Counted from the first letter of the stretch, positions 14,414-20,769 are shown. The stretch: DNA of 42,983 nucleotides from CAZGZU01 sp964529855 (GCA_964529855.1 CAZGZU010000002.1:1-42983), one strand, 5' to 3'. A program made the numbers and translations. Notes: generated by a model from the sequence alone, not told the origin.

Positions 14414-15196
14414 ATGAAGAATATCAAGGAGATTACCAAGGAAGAATTGACCGCTCTTAAGGTGATTACTTTTGATATTGACGGGGTGATTGCGCCGACC
14501 GGTACGATTATCAAGGAAACCATAGACGAGGATAGTATTGATTTGTATATGGAATCCAAGAAGCTCTCCGAAGAGTTTATAGAGACCCTGAAAAAACTGG
14601 AGAAATATATCCGTTTGAATTTTTCTTCGGGCCGCAATATTTTGTATCTGAAGACGCTGGTTAATAAGATTTTTGATGAAAAGACCATTCTTCAGGCAGA
14701 GAACGGCAATGTTACCTGGCTCAATAACAAAATCAGTCATCCGGATTATTCGGATGACTATTTTAGTCAGTTAAGGGAATTGAAAATAAAAATCAGGGAG
14801 ATGAAGGAAAAAGACAAGAGAATCAGGGGGTTTGAGCCAAAGCTTTTTATTCTAACCGTTCACTGCGAGCAGATGGAAGAAATACCCAATTTGGTTAAAG
14901 AGATGGCTGGTGACAGCTTGTACTGCCTCTGGACCAATGAAGGTTACGACATCGGCAGTCAAGAGATGTCCAAGGGCAAAGCGATTGTTAATCTGGCCAA
15001 AGACCTGGGGATTGAGCCAAAACAGATTATGACTACCGGTAATAACTACAACGATGCGGAAATGCTTAAACTGGGCAAAGGAGTGAGTGTTGAGCCGAAA
15101 AAGGTTGAAGCGGAATACTTTGTTGAGCACAAGCCGGACGAATTAGGCGGTGAACTGTTAGCCAATTTTCTGCTGGAACATTATCAGGGGAAATAA
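14414..15196 (+). CDS. HAD-superfamily phosphatase (Cof/phosphoglycolate-phosphatase-like)
   Basis: 260 aa. Seen: motif I FDIDGVIAPTG (nucleophile Asp21, acid/base Asp23), motif II around NFSSGRN, motif III Lys in MSKGKAIVNLAKDLGI, and motif IV TTGNNYNDAEML (Asn replaces the first Asp of the usual GDxxND, a variation seen in the superfamily). A cap-like insert lies between motifs I and III (residues ~75-165), as in type IIB HADs. Substrate unknown; small phosphosugars are usual. Translation start has AAGAATATCAAGGAG only inside the gene, with no Shine-Dalgarno upstream. Confidence 0.85.
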   Translation: MKNIKEITKEELTALKVITFDIDGVIAPTGTIIKETIDEDSIDLYMESKKLSEEFIETLKKLEKYIRLNFSSGRNILYLKTLVNKIFDEKTILQAENGNVTWLNNKISHPDYSDDYFSQLRELKIKIREMKEKDKRIRGFEPKLFILTVHCEQMEEIPNLVKEMAGDSLYCLWTNEGYDIGSQEMSKGKAIVNLAKDLGIEPKQIMTTGNNYNDAEMLKLGKGVSVEPKKVEAEYFVEHKPDELGGELLANFLLEHYQGK

Positions 15197-15205
15197 AAAC
15201 CGCAT

Positions 15206-15358
15206 AAGGTTTGGCCTCGAGAACTATATCTTTTTTTAGGTTTGACATTGAGAGTAGTGATCTTGCCAGAGGCAAGGTCACGCTCGAAAGGTCGAACCTC
15301 AAAAAAAGATGAGAGAGACCGAACCTTAATTAGGCCGTAGGTTTTGAGGCCCGGCCTT
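15206..15358. repeat. Palindromic junction element, copy 4 (inverted long form carrying a nested hairpin)
   Basis: Read on the minus strand it begins like copies 2 and 6: AAGGCCGGGCCTCAAAACC, TACGGCCTAATTAAGGTTCGG, TCTCTC..., and ends AGTTCTCGAGGCCAAACCTT. The central hairpin is replaced by a larger one: ATCTTTTTTTAGGTTTGAC (about 15228-15246) against GTCGAACCTCAAAAAAAGAT (about 15291-15310), with an inner GATCTTGCC-AGA-GGCAAGGTC. It lies between convergent genes (HAD and trpS), unlike the other copies. Confidence 0.8.
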
Positions 15359-15374
15359 GGGCTATAGGATGGGT

Positions 15375-16358
15375 TTATAGCAGGCCCATTTTTTGTTTGG
15401 CTTGCTCAAGGGTTTTCTGGGCAATGGGTCGGGCTTTCTTGGCACCGTCCTGAAGAATCTTTTTGAGATAGTTCGTTTTTTTTCTTAAGGTCTTTTTCTT
15501 TTCCTGGAATGGCTTTAATTCCTTAATAAGTACTTCAGCCAAATCATCTTTAAATTGAGCATAGCCCTTATTCTTGTATTTTTTCTCAATTTGATTAAAA
15601 GACAGCCCGGAAAAACAATGATAGATATTCATTAAGTTGGCAATAGCCGGTTTTTGAGAAGTGTATTTTATTTCCTTGCCCGAATCAGTGACTGCTTTTT
15701 TAATCTTATTTTTAATCAAACTTGGAGAATCATTCAGGAAAATGGCATTCTCCGGGTTTCTGGCGCTTTTAGCCATTTTTTTCAAAGGATTATCAAGCCG
15801 CATTATTTTCGCCCCTTCTTCTTTAATGAGGGCCTGGGGGACAGTAAAAGTTTTTCCGTAAAATCGGTTGAACCGGCGTGCCAGAGTGCGGGCTAATTCA
15901 ACGTGTTGTTTTTGGTCCTGGCCAACCGGCACCACGTCTGTTTGATAGAGCAGGATGTCAGAGGTCATTAGAACAGGATATTCTAAAACACCTACATTAA
16001 GTTTTTCCGGACGGGCTTTGGCCATGTCTTTAAACTGAGTCATCCGCTTCAACTCCGGGATTTTGGTGATAGTATTCAAGAGCCAGGTTAATTCAGTGTG
16101 TTCCGGAATATGCGACTGGACAAAGATAATGCTTTTTTTTGGGTTGAGGCCGGTCGCCAAATAGAAAGCAGCTGTTTCTAAAACATTATTTTTTAAATTT
16201 TCAGCATCCTGGAGAGTGGTCAGGGCATGCAAATCAACAATACAGAAAATAGAGTCGTATTGGTTTTGAAGCTTGACCCAGTTTTTGATGGCTCCCAAAT
16301 AATTACCGATATGCATGGAGCCGCTTGGCCGAATGCCGCTGAAGATTCTTTTTTTCAT
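15375..16358 (-). CDS. trpS: Tryptophanyl-tRNA synthetase
   Basis: 327 aa, class Ic synthetase that charges tRNA-Trp (its cognate tRNA is encoded at 21471). Seen: FSGIRPSGSMHIGNYLGAI with the HIGH-type motif (HIGN), residues for the tryptophan pocket in DLHALTTL and VPVGQDQKQHVELAR, and the KMSKS-type loop KKMAKSARNP (Ala for Ser). Length is typical for bacterial TrpS. The ATG lies 5 bp from a GTCATTGCGAG-type palindrome, and no Shine-Dalgarno is seen. It may be read from the rpmE-prfA promoter through that palindrome. Confidence 0.96.
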   Translation of the reverse strand: MKKRIFSGIRPSGSMHIGNYLGAIKNWVKLQNQYDSIFCIVDLHALTTLQDAENLKNNVLETAAFYLATGLNPKKSIIFVQSHIPEHTELTWLLNTITKIPELKRMTQFKDMAKARPEKLNVGVLEYPVLMTSDILLYQTDVVPVGQDQKQHVELARTLARRFNRFYGKTFTVPQALIKEEGAKIMRLDNPLKKMAKSARNPENAIFLNDSPSLIKNKIKKAVTDSGKEIKYTSQKPAIANLMNIYHCFSGLSFNQIEKKYKNKGYAQFKDDLAEVLIKELKPFQEKKKTLRKKTNYLKKILQDGAKKARPIAQKTLEQAKQKMGLL

Positions 16359-16363
16359 AAAGA

Positions 16364-16453
16364 TGTCATTGCGAGCGAGCGAAGCGAGCGCGGCAATCCC
16401 GGACGAATATCACGGGATTGCTTCGGTCGCCTAAAACGACCTCGCAATGACAT
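16364..16453. repeat. GTCATTGCGAG-type palindromic repeat between prfA and trpS
   Basis: Seen: ATGTCATTGCGAG (about 16364-16376) and CTCGCAATGACAT (about 16441-16453) form a perfect 13-bp terminal inverted repeat. Inside are GAGCGAAGCGAGC, the hairpin AATCCCG...CGGGATT and CTTCGGTCGCC. Same family as the right half of the repeat at 10881-10997. It occupies the whole gap between the two minus-strand genes. Confidence 0.88.
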
Positions 16454-17182
16454 TTATTTTTTTAATTTAGCAAAGGTTTTAATGATTGGTTTCAAGTCGC
16501 CTTCAATTATTTTATCCAGATTATGCCATGATTTTTTGATGCGATGGTCAGTCAGGCGATTTTGGGGGAAGTTATAGGTGCGGATTTTTTCCGAGCGGGC
16601 AGCCGTGCCGATTTGTTCGCGCCGTTCATCGCCTCGCTGGGCCAATTCCTCAGTTCGTTTTTTGGCCAACAGACGGGCTCGCAAAACCTTAAGAGCTCTT
16701 TCTTTGTTGGCCTGTTGAGTCCTTTCTTCCTGACAATTAACCATTAAACCGGTCGGTAAATGAGTAATCCGAACAGCTGATTCCCGTTTGTTAACGTATT
16801 GACCGCCCGGACCAGAGGCCCGCAGAACGTCAATTCTCAAGTCCGAGGGATTGATTTTGATTTCTGTTTCACTGGCTTCCGGCAGAACGGCTATTGAGGC
16901 GGTGGAAGTATGAACTCGGCCGGACTTTTCCGTAGTAGGAATCCGTTGAACCCGATGAACCCCGCCTTCGTATTTTAATTTATCATAGACGTCCTCGCCT
17001 CTGATTTCAAAAATCACTTCTTTGTAGCCGCCAATGCCTGTAGAATTGCTGTCAATCAGGGAAGTTGTCCAGCCCTGTTTTTCGGCAAAACGGGAATACA
17101 TCCGAAGCAAGTCAGCGGCAAACAAAGCCGCTTCTTCGCCGCCGGCCCCGGCTCTGATTTCCATAATAATGCCTTTATTCAT
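16454..17182 (-). CDS. prfA: Peptide chain release factor 1, lacking the N-terminal domain
   Basis: 242 aa; terminates translation at UAA/UAG. Seen: it begins MNKGIIMEIRAGAGGEEAAL, which corresponds to about residue 110 of the ~360-aa E. coli RF1, so domain 1 is absent. Codon-recognition domain 2 carries the RF1-type PxT tripeptide (PTT, residues 82-84, in HRVQRIPTTEKSGRVHTS). The GGQ catalytic motif is at residues 126-128 (SGPGGQYVNKRESAVR). THLPTGLMVNCQEERTQ and TYNFPQNRLTDHRI complete domains 3-4. The start cannot lie much further upstream because rpmE occupies that DNA and overlaps it by 8 nt. Confidence 0.93.
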   Translation of the reverse strand: MNKGIIMEIRAGAGGEEAALFAADLLRMYSRFAEKQGWTTSLIDSNSTGIGGYKEVIFEIRGEDVYDKLKYEGGVHRVQRIPTTEKSGRVHTSTASIAVLPEASETEIKINPSDLRIDVLRASGPGGQYVNKRESAVRITHLPTGLMVNCQEERTQQANKERALKVLRARLLAKKRTEELAQRGDERREQIGTAARSEKIRTYNFPQNRLTDHRIKKSWHNLDKIIEGDLKPIIKTFAKLKK

Positions 17183-17423
17183 TTTTCTTTTTAACTTTTT
17201 TGGTTTTTAAGCCAAACTTGCTTTCTTTTTTGGCCAACCGTTGTCTGAATTTTTCCACTTGACCGGTTTCAATAATTTTTTCCTTGCCCGTATAAAAAGG
17301 ATGACATTGGGAACAAATTTCTATTTCCATTTCTTCTTTGGTTGAGCCAATTTCAAAAACCGCGCCGCAAGCGCATCTGATTTTGGCTTTGGGATAGTAT
17401 TTAGGATGAATATCTTTTTTCAT
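17175..17423 (-). CDS. rpmE: Large ribosomal subunit protein bL31 (zinc-binding form)
   Basis: 82 aa. Seen: MKKDIHPKYYP, then the zinc ribbon CACG ... CSQCHPFYTGKEKII, the classical Cys-containing bL31. The C-terminal tail (about 25 residues, KKESKFGLKTKKVKKKNE) is longer and more basic than the E. coli form. ATG 17423 is chosen because the family begins MKxxIHP and a -10 element ends about 8 nt upstream, implying a leaderless mRNA. Its end overlaps the prfA start (ATGAATAA), so the two are coupled. Confidence 0.95.
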   Translation of the reverse strand: MKKDIHPKYYPKAKIRCACGAVFEIGSTKEEMEIEICSQCHPFYTGKEKIIETGQVEKFRQRLAKKESKFGLKTKKVKKKNE

Positions 17424-17430
17424 TATTTGT

Positions 17431-17459
17431 ATCATAACAAGTTTGTTTAAAATAGGCAA
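17431..17459 (-). promoter_or_regulatory. Promoter giving a leaderless rpmE-prfA mRNA
   Basis: On the minus strand TTGCCT (17454-17459), 17 bp, TATGAT (17431-17436). The expected transcription start, about 7 nt further, falls at or within 1-2 nt of the rpmE ATG (17423). Confidence 0.7.
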
Positions 17460-17465
17460 GGGAGA

Positions 17466-17494
17466 TTGACGGAATAAATAAAATGTATTATTCT
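17466..17494 (+). promoter_or_regulatory. Sigma70-type promoter for the 17528 gene
   Basis: TTGACG (17466-17471), 17 bp, TATTCT (17489-17494). It is divergent from the rpmE promoter 7 bp away. Confidence 0.7.
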
Positions 17495-17527
17495 ATGTCT
17501 AAACTCTGGAGAAAAGGAGGAGAAACG

Positions 17528-17872
17528 ATGAGTCATGATTCCGAGAAAGAATGGCCAGGAGCAATGTATGTAGGAGAGCCTGTCCGTCCCCATCATAGAG
17601 AAGATAAAGAGAGAAGGCCTTTATTTGAAAATAAAGAAGGCGAAGAGGGAAAGCCTCCTTTTGAAGAAGGAAATTGGGTTGAAGCCAAAGAGGATGTCCA
17701 TGAATTTTTTGGTTCAAGGACACATTTAATTAAAAAAGGAGAGCAATTAAGAGTCAAGGAGATGAGGTGGGGGCCTGCATATAGACAGTGGTATGTCGGA
17801 CTGGATGGAGTCAAGGGACTTTATGAAGCCACGAAATTCGTCAAAATCCGAGCATCAGCTCAAGGGCCTTAA
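17528..17872 (+). CDS. Small protein with an SH3/KOW-like C-terminal half, function unknown
   Basis: 114 aa. Seen: charged, probably disordered N-terminus (residues ~1-55, rich in Glu/Lys/Arg/Pro), then GNWVEAKEDVHEFFGSRTHL, IKKGEQLRVKEMRWG, RQWYVGLDGVKGLYEATKF. This is a pattern of short beta strands like an SH3-type barrel. ATG 17528 is used because AAAAGGAGGAG lies 5-15 nt upstream and the longer frame (to 17483) would cover the -10 box. Single-gene unit with its own promoter and terminator. Confidence 0.78.
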   Translation: MSHDSEKEWPGAMYVGEPVRPHHREDKERRPLFENKEGEEGKPPFEEGNWVEAKEDVHEFFGSRTHLIKKGEQLRVKEMRWGPAYRQWYVGLDGVKGLYEATKFVKIRASAQGP

Positions 17873-17890
17873 GAAACTATTAAGGCCAGG

Positions 17891-17919
17891 GACCCGGCAA
17901 CAAAACCGGGTCTTTCCTT
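17891..17919 (+). terminator. Intrinsic terminator
   Basis: GACCCGG (17891-17897) pairs with CCGGGTC (17906-17912), followed by TTTCCTTT. Confidence 0.75.
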
Positions 17920-17926
17920 TGGAATA

Positions 17927-17954
17927 TTGCTTTAATGTCAAAGTATGTTATACT
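17927..17954 (+). promoter_or_regulatory. Promoter for rpsB-tsf
   Basis: TTGCTT (17927-17932), 16 bp, TATACT (17949-17954). About 40 nt of leader precede the rpsB ATG; no clear Shine-Dalgarno is seen (only TTGAGGGAT). Confidence 0.6.
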
Positions 17955-18001
17955 GAATATTGTCAAAATCAAGGTCTGTCCTTGAGGGATATTTTATTGA
18001 T

Positions 18002-18739
18002 ATGATTACAGAAAAAAAGAGTAAAAAACCAAAAACCACCAAAAAAATTAGCCAGTCCAAAAATATAGAAAAAATACTCCCCAGCCTGGAACAAATGTTA
18101 AAGGCCGGGGTGCATTTTGGTCATCGGGCGTCCAAGTGGAACTCCAAGATGAAACCCTATATTTTCACCACTCGCAATAACGTTCATATTATTGATTTGG
18201 AGAAAACCCGGGAGAAAATGAAAGAGGCGTTGGAGTTCATCAAAGAGCTCAAAAAGAAAAAAGGGACAATTGTTTTTGTCGGGAGCAAAGTGGCGGCCAA
18301 AGAAATTACCCGAGAATCGGCTGAAAAGGCCAAGATGCCTTATGTGATTGAAAGATGGATTGGCGGAACATTGACTAACTTTAGAGTCATCTCCAAACGT
18401 TTGGAGTATTTTCGGGATTTGGAAAAAAAGAAAGAAACAGGCGAATTGAAGAAATATACCAAGAAGGAACAGCACGAGTTCGGCATTGAATTAGAGAGAT
18501 TAAATCAGCAGTTCGGCGGTATCAAGAATATGATTCAGCCGCCCGACGCTCTGTTAATCATTGATACTCACAAAGAAAAACTGGCTGTTAAAGAAGCCAG
18601 AATGAAAGGAATTCCGGTGGTTGGTCTCTGTGATACCAATGCCGACCCAACGATTATTGATTATCCTATTCCAGTCAATGATGATGCCATTTCATCGTTG
18701 AAACTGATTTTAGGAGCAATAGTTGAGGTGTTAAAATGA
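18002..18739 (+). CDS. rpsB: Small ribosomal subunit protein uS2
   Basis: 245 aa. Seen: a Lys-rich N-terminal extension (residues 2-25), then LEQMLKAGVHFGHRASKWNSKM, YIFTTRNNVHIIDLEKT, the helical insert (LKKYTKKEQHEFGIELERL), PDALLIIDTHKEKLAVKEA and GIPVVGLCDTNADPTIIDYPIP. All are standard uS2 signatures. ATG 18002 is chosen over the longer frame from 17960, which would overlap the promoter leader. The order rpsB-tsf is the classical bacterial one. Confidence 0.96.
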   Translation: MITEKKSKKPKTTKKISQSKNIEKILPSLEQMLKAGVHFGHRASKWNSKMKPYIFTTRNNVHIIDLEKTREKMKEALEFIKELKKKKGTIVFVGSKVAAKEITRESAEKAKMPYVIERWIGGTLTNFRVISKRLEYFRDLEKKKETGELKKYTKKEQHEFGIELERLNQQFGGIKNMIQPPDALLIIDTHKEKLAVKEARMKGIPVVGLCDTNADPTIIDYPIPVNDDAISSLKLILGAIVEVLK

Positions 18740-18846
18740 CCATTTTGTCAGTCGCCTGAAGCGACTGCTAGAAAATGGTCATCCTGAGGGCAAAGCCCGA
18801 AGGATCTCGTGGATATTCGCTCGGGATTTTTTTCCACCTCAGGCGG
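18737..18846. repeat. Hairpin plus TCATCCTGAG-type palindromic repeat
   Basis: Seen: TGACCATTTTGTCAGTCGCC (18737-18756, beginning at the rpsB stop codon), then GCGACTGCTAGAAAATGGTCA as an imperfect inverted arm. After that come TCCTGAGGGCAAAGCCCGAAGGATC and ...CCACCTCAGGCGGG, forming an outer CCTGAGG/CCTCAGG pair. The layout (stop codon opens a hairpin with ATTTTGTC, then a second palindromic unit with CGAAGGATC) parallels the repeat at 10881-10997. It fills the rpsB-tsf spacer. Confidence 0.8.
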
Positions 18847-18862
18847 GTAAGAATAACAATAT

Positions 18863-19312
18863 ATGATATCAATTGAACAAATTAAAAAACTTCGTCAAAA
18901 GAGCGGCTTTTCCATAATGGAATGTAAGAGGGCTTTGGAAGAGACAGAAGGGGATGAAAAAAAGGCCCTGAAAGTTCTGGATAAAAAAGGCGCTGAAAAA
19001 GCAATCAAGAAATCAACCAGAGAAGCCAAGCAGGGATTAGTTGAGGCCTATATCCACAACGATGGCAAAAAAGGAGTTATCCTGGAGTTGAACTGCGAGA
19101 CGGATTTTGTGGCTCGCAACGAGCAATTCAAAGAATTGGCTCATGACCTGGCTATGCATATTGCGGCCATGGCCCCCAAGGATTCCAAAGAGCTTTTATC
19201 ACAACCCTTTATTAAAGACGAGCAGAAAACGATTGGGGATTTAATTAAGGAAACGATTGCCAAGTTAGGGGAAAATATTAAAATAGGTAAGTTCCTGAGA
19301 TTGGAAATTTAA
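18863..19312 (+). CDS. tsf: Elongation factor Ts (short form)
   Basis: 149 aa; guanine-nucleotide exchange factor for EF-Tu. Seen: N-terminal UBA-like domain (IEQIKKLRQKSGFSIMECKRAL) and the exchange core LELNCETDFVARNEQFKELAHDLAMHIAA with the TDFVARN motif. The protein stops after a single core subdomain, like the short Thermus/mitochondrial-type EF-Ts rather than the ~280-aa E. coli form. No Shine-Dalgarno; the ATG follows AACAATAT. Confidence 0.95.
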   Translation: MISIEQIKKLRQKSGFSIMECKRALEETEGDEKKALKVLDKKGAEKAIKKSTREAKQGLVEAYIHNDGKKGVILELNCETDFVARNEQFKELAHDLAMHIAAMAPKDSKELLSQPFIKDEQKTIGDLIKETIAKLGENIKIGKFLRLEI

Positions 19313-19316
19313 TTAT

Positions 19317-19994
19317 ATGTTTAATCTTAATCTCATTTTCTATCTGCTGATTATTTTTAGCTTAATCGGCTTGGGCATTGTTATTTATCGGAAAATACCC
19401 GCTCTGGCCAATTTATCGGAAGAAGAGATGACTATTTTGGACAGGAAAAAAGGGATTGCCCAGCGGATTAGAGAGGCGGATTATAAGCAGCATTGGCTCA
19501 ATTTTATAATCGGTTTGGAAAAATTTCTGCGGCGGGTAAAAATAGTATTCTTAAAGATAGAAAATTTATTGACTAAATGGATTGGCGGATTAAGAGGTCG
19601 TTCCCAAATAATGACCCAGAAGTCAAGGGAATGGATTAAACAAAAAGAGATGAAGCGTCGGAGAACCGAAAGAAGTTTGTCCGGTCAGACAAAAGGCGAG
19701 GTTGCCATTAAGATAAACAGGGTAGTTGAAGAAAAAAATGAGCCGGAAATAGATGAAGATGAATTGCCTATAAGTGAATTGAAAAAACCGATTCAGGAAG
19801 AGCAAAAATGGATTGATTTGATTGTCGAAGACCCCAAAAATATTACCGCCTATAAGTTTTTGGGATTACTCTACTGGAAACAGCATAATTATCCTGATGC
19901 CAAGGCCTCCTTGGAAATGGCTGTCAAATTAGGTTCTAAGGACAGGCAAGTTCAAGAGGTTTTGGAAGAATTGAAGAAATTAAAAGTGAAATAG
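19317..19994 (+). CDS. Membrane-anchored TPR-like protein
   Basis: 225 aa, starting 4 bp after the tsf stop. Seen: N-terminal membrane helix (residues ~5-25, IFYLLIIFSLIGLGIVIY), a long basic/charged helical region (~35-155), and a single TPR-like hairpin at the C-terminus (ITAYKFLGLLYWKQHNY, PDAKASLEMAVKLGSKDRQV). Function unknown; TPR units usually mediate protein contacts. It lies just upstream of a tRNA cluster. Confidence 0.78.
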   Translation: MFNLNLIFYLLIIFSLIGLGIVIYRKIPALANLSEEEMTILDRKKGIAQRIREADYKQHWLNFIIGLEKFLRRVKIVFLKIENLLTKWIGGLRGRSQIMTQKSREWIKQKEMKRRRTERSLSGQTKGEVAIKINRVVEEKNEPEIDEDELPISELKKPIQEEQKWIDLIVEDPKNITAYKFLGLLYWKQHNYPDAKASLEMAVKLGSKDRQVQEVLEELKKLKVK

Positions 19995-19997
19995 TCA

Positions 19998-20071
19998 GCC
20001 AGTGTAGCTCAATGGCAGAGCAGTGGTTTTGTAAACCATAGACGGGGGTTCGATTCCCTTCACTGGCTCCA
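19998..20071 (+). tRNA. tRNA-Thr (anticodon TGT), CCA encoded
   Basis: Acceptor GCCAGTG/CACTGGC closes; anticodon arm TGGTT-TTGTAAA-CCA gives TGT; T-arm GGGGGTTCGATTCCCTT. The 3' CCA (20069-20071) is in the DNA and abuts the next tRNA with no spacer. Confidence 0.95.
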
Positions 20072-20158
20072 GGGTAGGTGGCAGAGCGGTCAAATGCATG
20101 GGACTGTAAATCCCACGTCCTCTGGACTACGGGGGTTCGAATCCCTCCCTACCCACCA
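20072..20158 (+). tRNA. tRNA-Tyr (anticodon GTA), CCA encoded
   Basis: Acceptor GGGTAGG/CCTACCC; anticodon stem GGGAC-TGTAAAT-CCC with GTA; long class II variable arm (CGTCCTCTGGACTACG); T-arm GGGGGTTCGAATCCCTC; CCA at 20156-20158. 87 nt, as expected for bacterial tRNA-Tyr. Confidence 0.95.
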
Positions 20159-20161
20159 AAA

Positions 20162-20235
20162 GCTGAGGTAGCTCAGGCGGTTAGAGCAACACATTGGTAA
20201 TGTGTAGGTCGTGGGTTCGAATCCCACCCTCAGCT
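20162..20235 (+). tRNA. tRNA-Thr (anticodon GGT), CCA not encoded
   Basis: Acceptor GCTGAGG/CCTCAGC; anticodon arm ACACA-TTGGTAA-TGTGT gives GGT; T-arm GTGGGTTCGAATCCCAC; discriminator T at 20235. The rpmG start codon begins 2 nt later. Confidence 0.93.
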
Positions 20236-20236
20236 C

Positions 20237-20395
20237 ATGCCTCAAGAGCATTTGATAAAATTTCAATGTAGTGTTTGCAAGCGAATTAATTATTGGTCTC
20301 GCAAAAACAGGAAAACAATTCAGAAAAAATTAGAACTGAAGAAGTTTTGTAAATGGTGCCGGAAGCATACGGCGCATAAAGAGATGAAGAAATAA
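20237..20395 (+). CDS. rpmG: Large ribosomal subunit protein bL33
   Basis: 52 aa, MPQEHLIKFQCSVCKRINYW... with two zinc-ribbon pairs, CSVC and CKWC, and the family end KFCKWCRKHTAHKEMKK. It begins 1 nt after tRNA-Thr(GGT), so it must be made from the processed tRNA transcript and has no room for a Shine-Dalgarno. A tRNA-then-rpmG order is common in bacteria. The last ~12 codons reappear as a fragment at 20697-20731. Confidence 0.92.
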   Translation: MPQEHLIKFQCSVCKRINYWSRKNRKTIQKKLELKKFCKWCRKHTAHKEMKK

Positions 20396-20428
20396 AAAGG
20401 CCCTACTTCTATAATGGAAGTAAGGCAT
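20390..20428 (-). terminator. Probable terminator of the 54-aa membrane peptide gene
   Basis: On the minus strand CTTACTTC-CATTATA-GAAGTAGG followed after GCC by TTTTTATTTC. Stem about 7 bp. Read on the plus strand it lies just after the bL33 stop without a T-run. Confidence 0.55.
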
Positions 20429-20452
20429 GAGAAGTGAATTTTACTCTGTTTC

Positions 20453-20617
20453 TCAACTTATTTCTTCTTCTGATGAAAGAAATAGCAGTTGAGAAAAAAG
20501 AACCAGAAAAAATAGTGTTACCCAGAATAATTCTGATGCAGGATTGCAAAATAATCCAGCGTTTGTAGATGCTTCCGCCCAACCACTATAAGCATAAGCG
20601 ACAATTCCATTCATCAT
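20453..20617 (-). CDS. 54-aa single-span membrane peptide, function unknown
   Basis: Seen: start ATGATG at 20617 behind AAAAGGAGGG on the minus strand. The peptide begins MMNGIVAYAYSGWAEASTN, has one hydrophobic span (LFWVTLFFLVLFSQLLFL, residues ~31-48) and an acidic tail (SSEEEIS). A TTGACA-N17-TATCAT promoter lies 38 bp upstream and a terminator downstream, so this short frame looks like a genuine gene. It could be a toxin-like, regulatory or transporter-modulating peptide; nothing decides between these. Confidence 0.7.
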   Translation of the reverse strand: MMNGIVAYAYSGWAEASTNAGLFCNPASELFWVTLFFLVLFSQLLFLSSEEEIS

Positions 20618-20654
20618 TTCCCTCCTTTTCGTAAAAACATTTATCTTTCAAGAG

Positions 20655-20683
20655 ATGATAGTAGATTGTGGTTATTATGTCAA
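20655..20683 (-). promoter_or_regulatory. Sigma70-type promoter for the 54-aa peptide
   Basis: On the minus strand TTGACA (20678-20683), 17 bp, TATCAT (20655-20660). Confidence 0.75.
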
Positions 20684-20696
20684 TTAAATTAAAATA

Positions 20697-20731
20697 GGAA
20701 GCATACTTTACATAAAGAGATAAAAAGTAAA
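20697..20731 (+). pseudogene. Fragment of a second bL33 gene (C-terminal codons)
   Basis: GGAAGCATACTTTACATAAAGAGATAAAAAGTAA reads RKHTLHKEIKSK-stop. It aligns with the bL33 end RKHTAHKEMKK-stop (20360-20395), about 75-80% identical in DNA. Only the tail remains. With the intact gene it brackets 20396-20696, the segment that holds the membrane-peptide gene. Confidence 0.65.
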
Positions 20732-20740
20732 TTATCCACA

Positions 20741-20769
20741 TTGACATAAGGAGTCCCAGGCAATAAAAT
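20741..20769 (+). promoter_or_regulatory. Sigma70-type promoter for the HTH/LAGLIDADG-like gene
   Basis: TTGACA (20741-20746), 17 bp, TAAAAT (20764-20769). Directly before it is an exact DnaA-box-like TTATCCACA (20732-20740). Directly after it come two AAGGGTT words about 22 bp apart, around the near-palindrome TTATATAAAGTATATTAA, placed where an autoregulator could bind. Confidence 0.7.

Noticed and set aside
16364..16453. Intrinsic terminator of prfA
   Set aside because: On the minus strand the hairpin is not followed by a T-run; it matches a dispersed repeat family instead.
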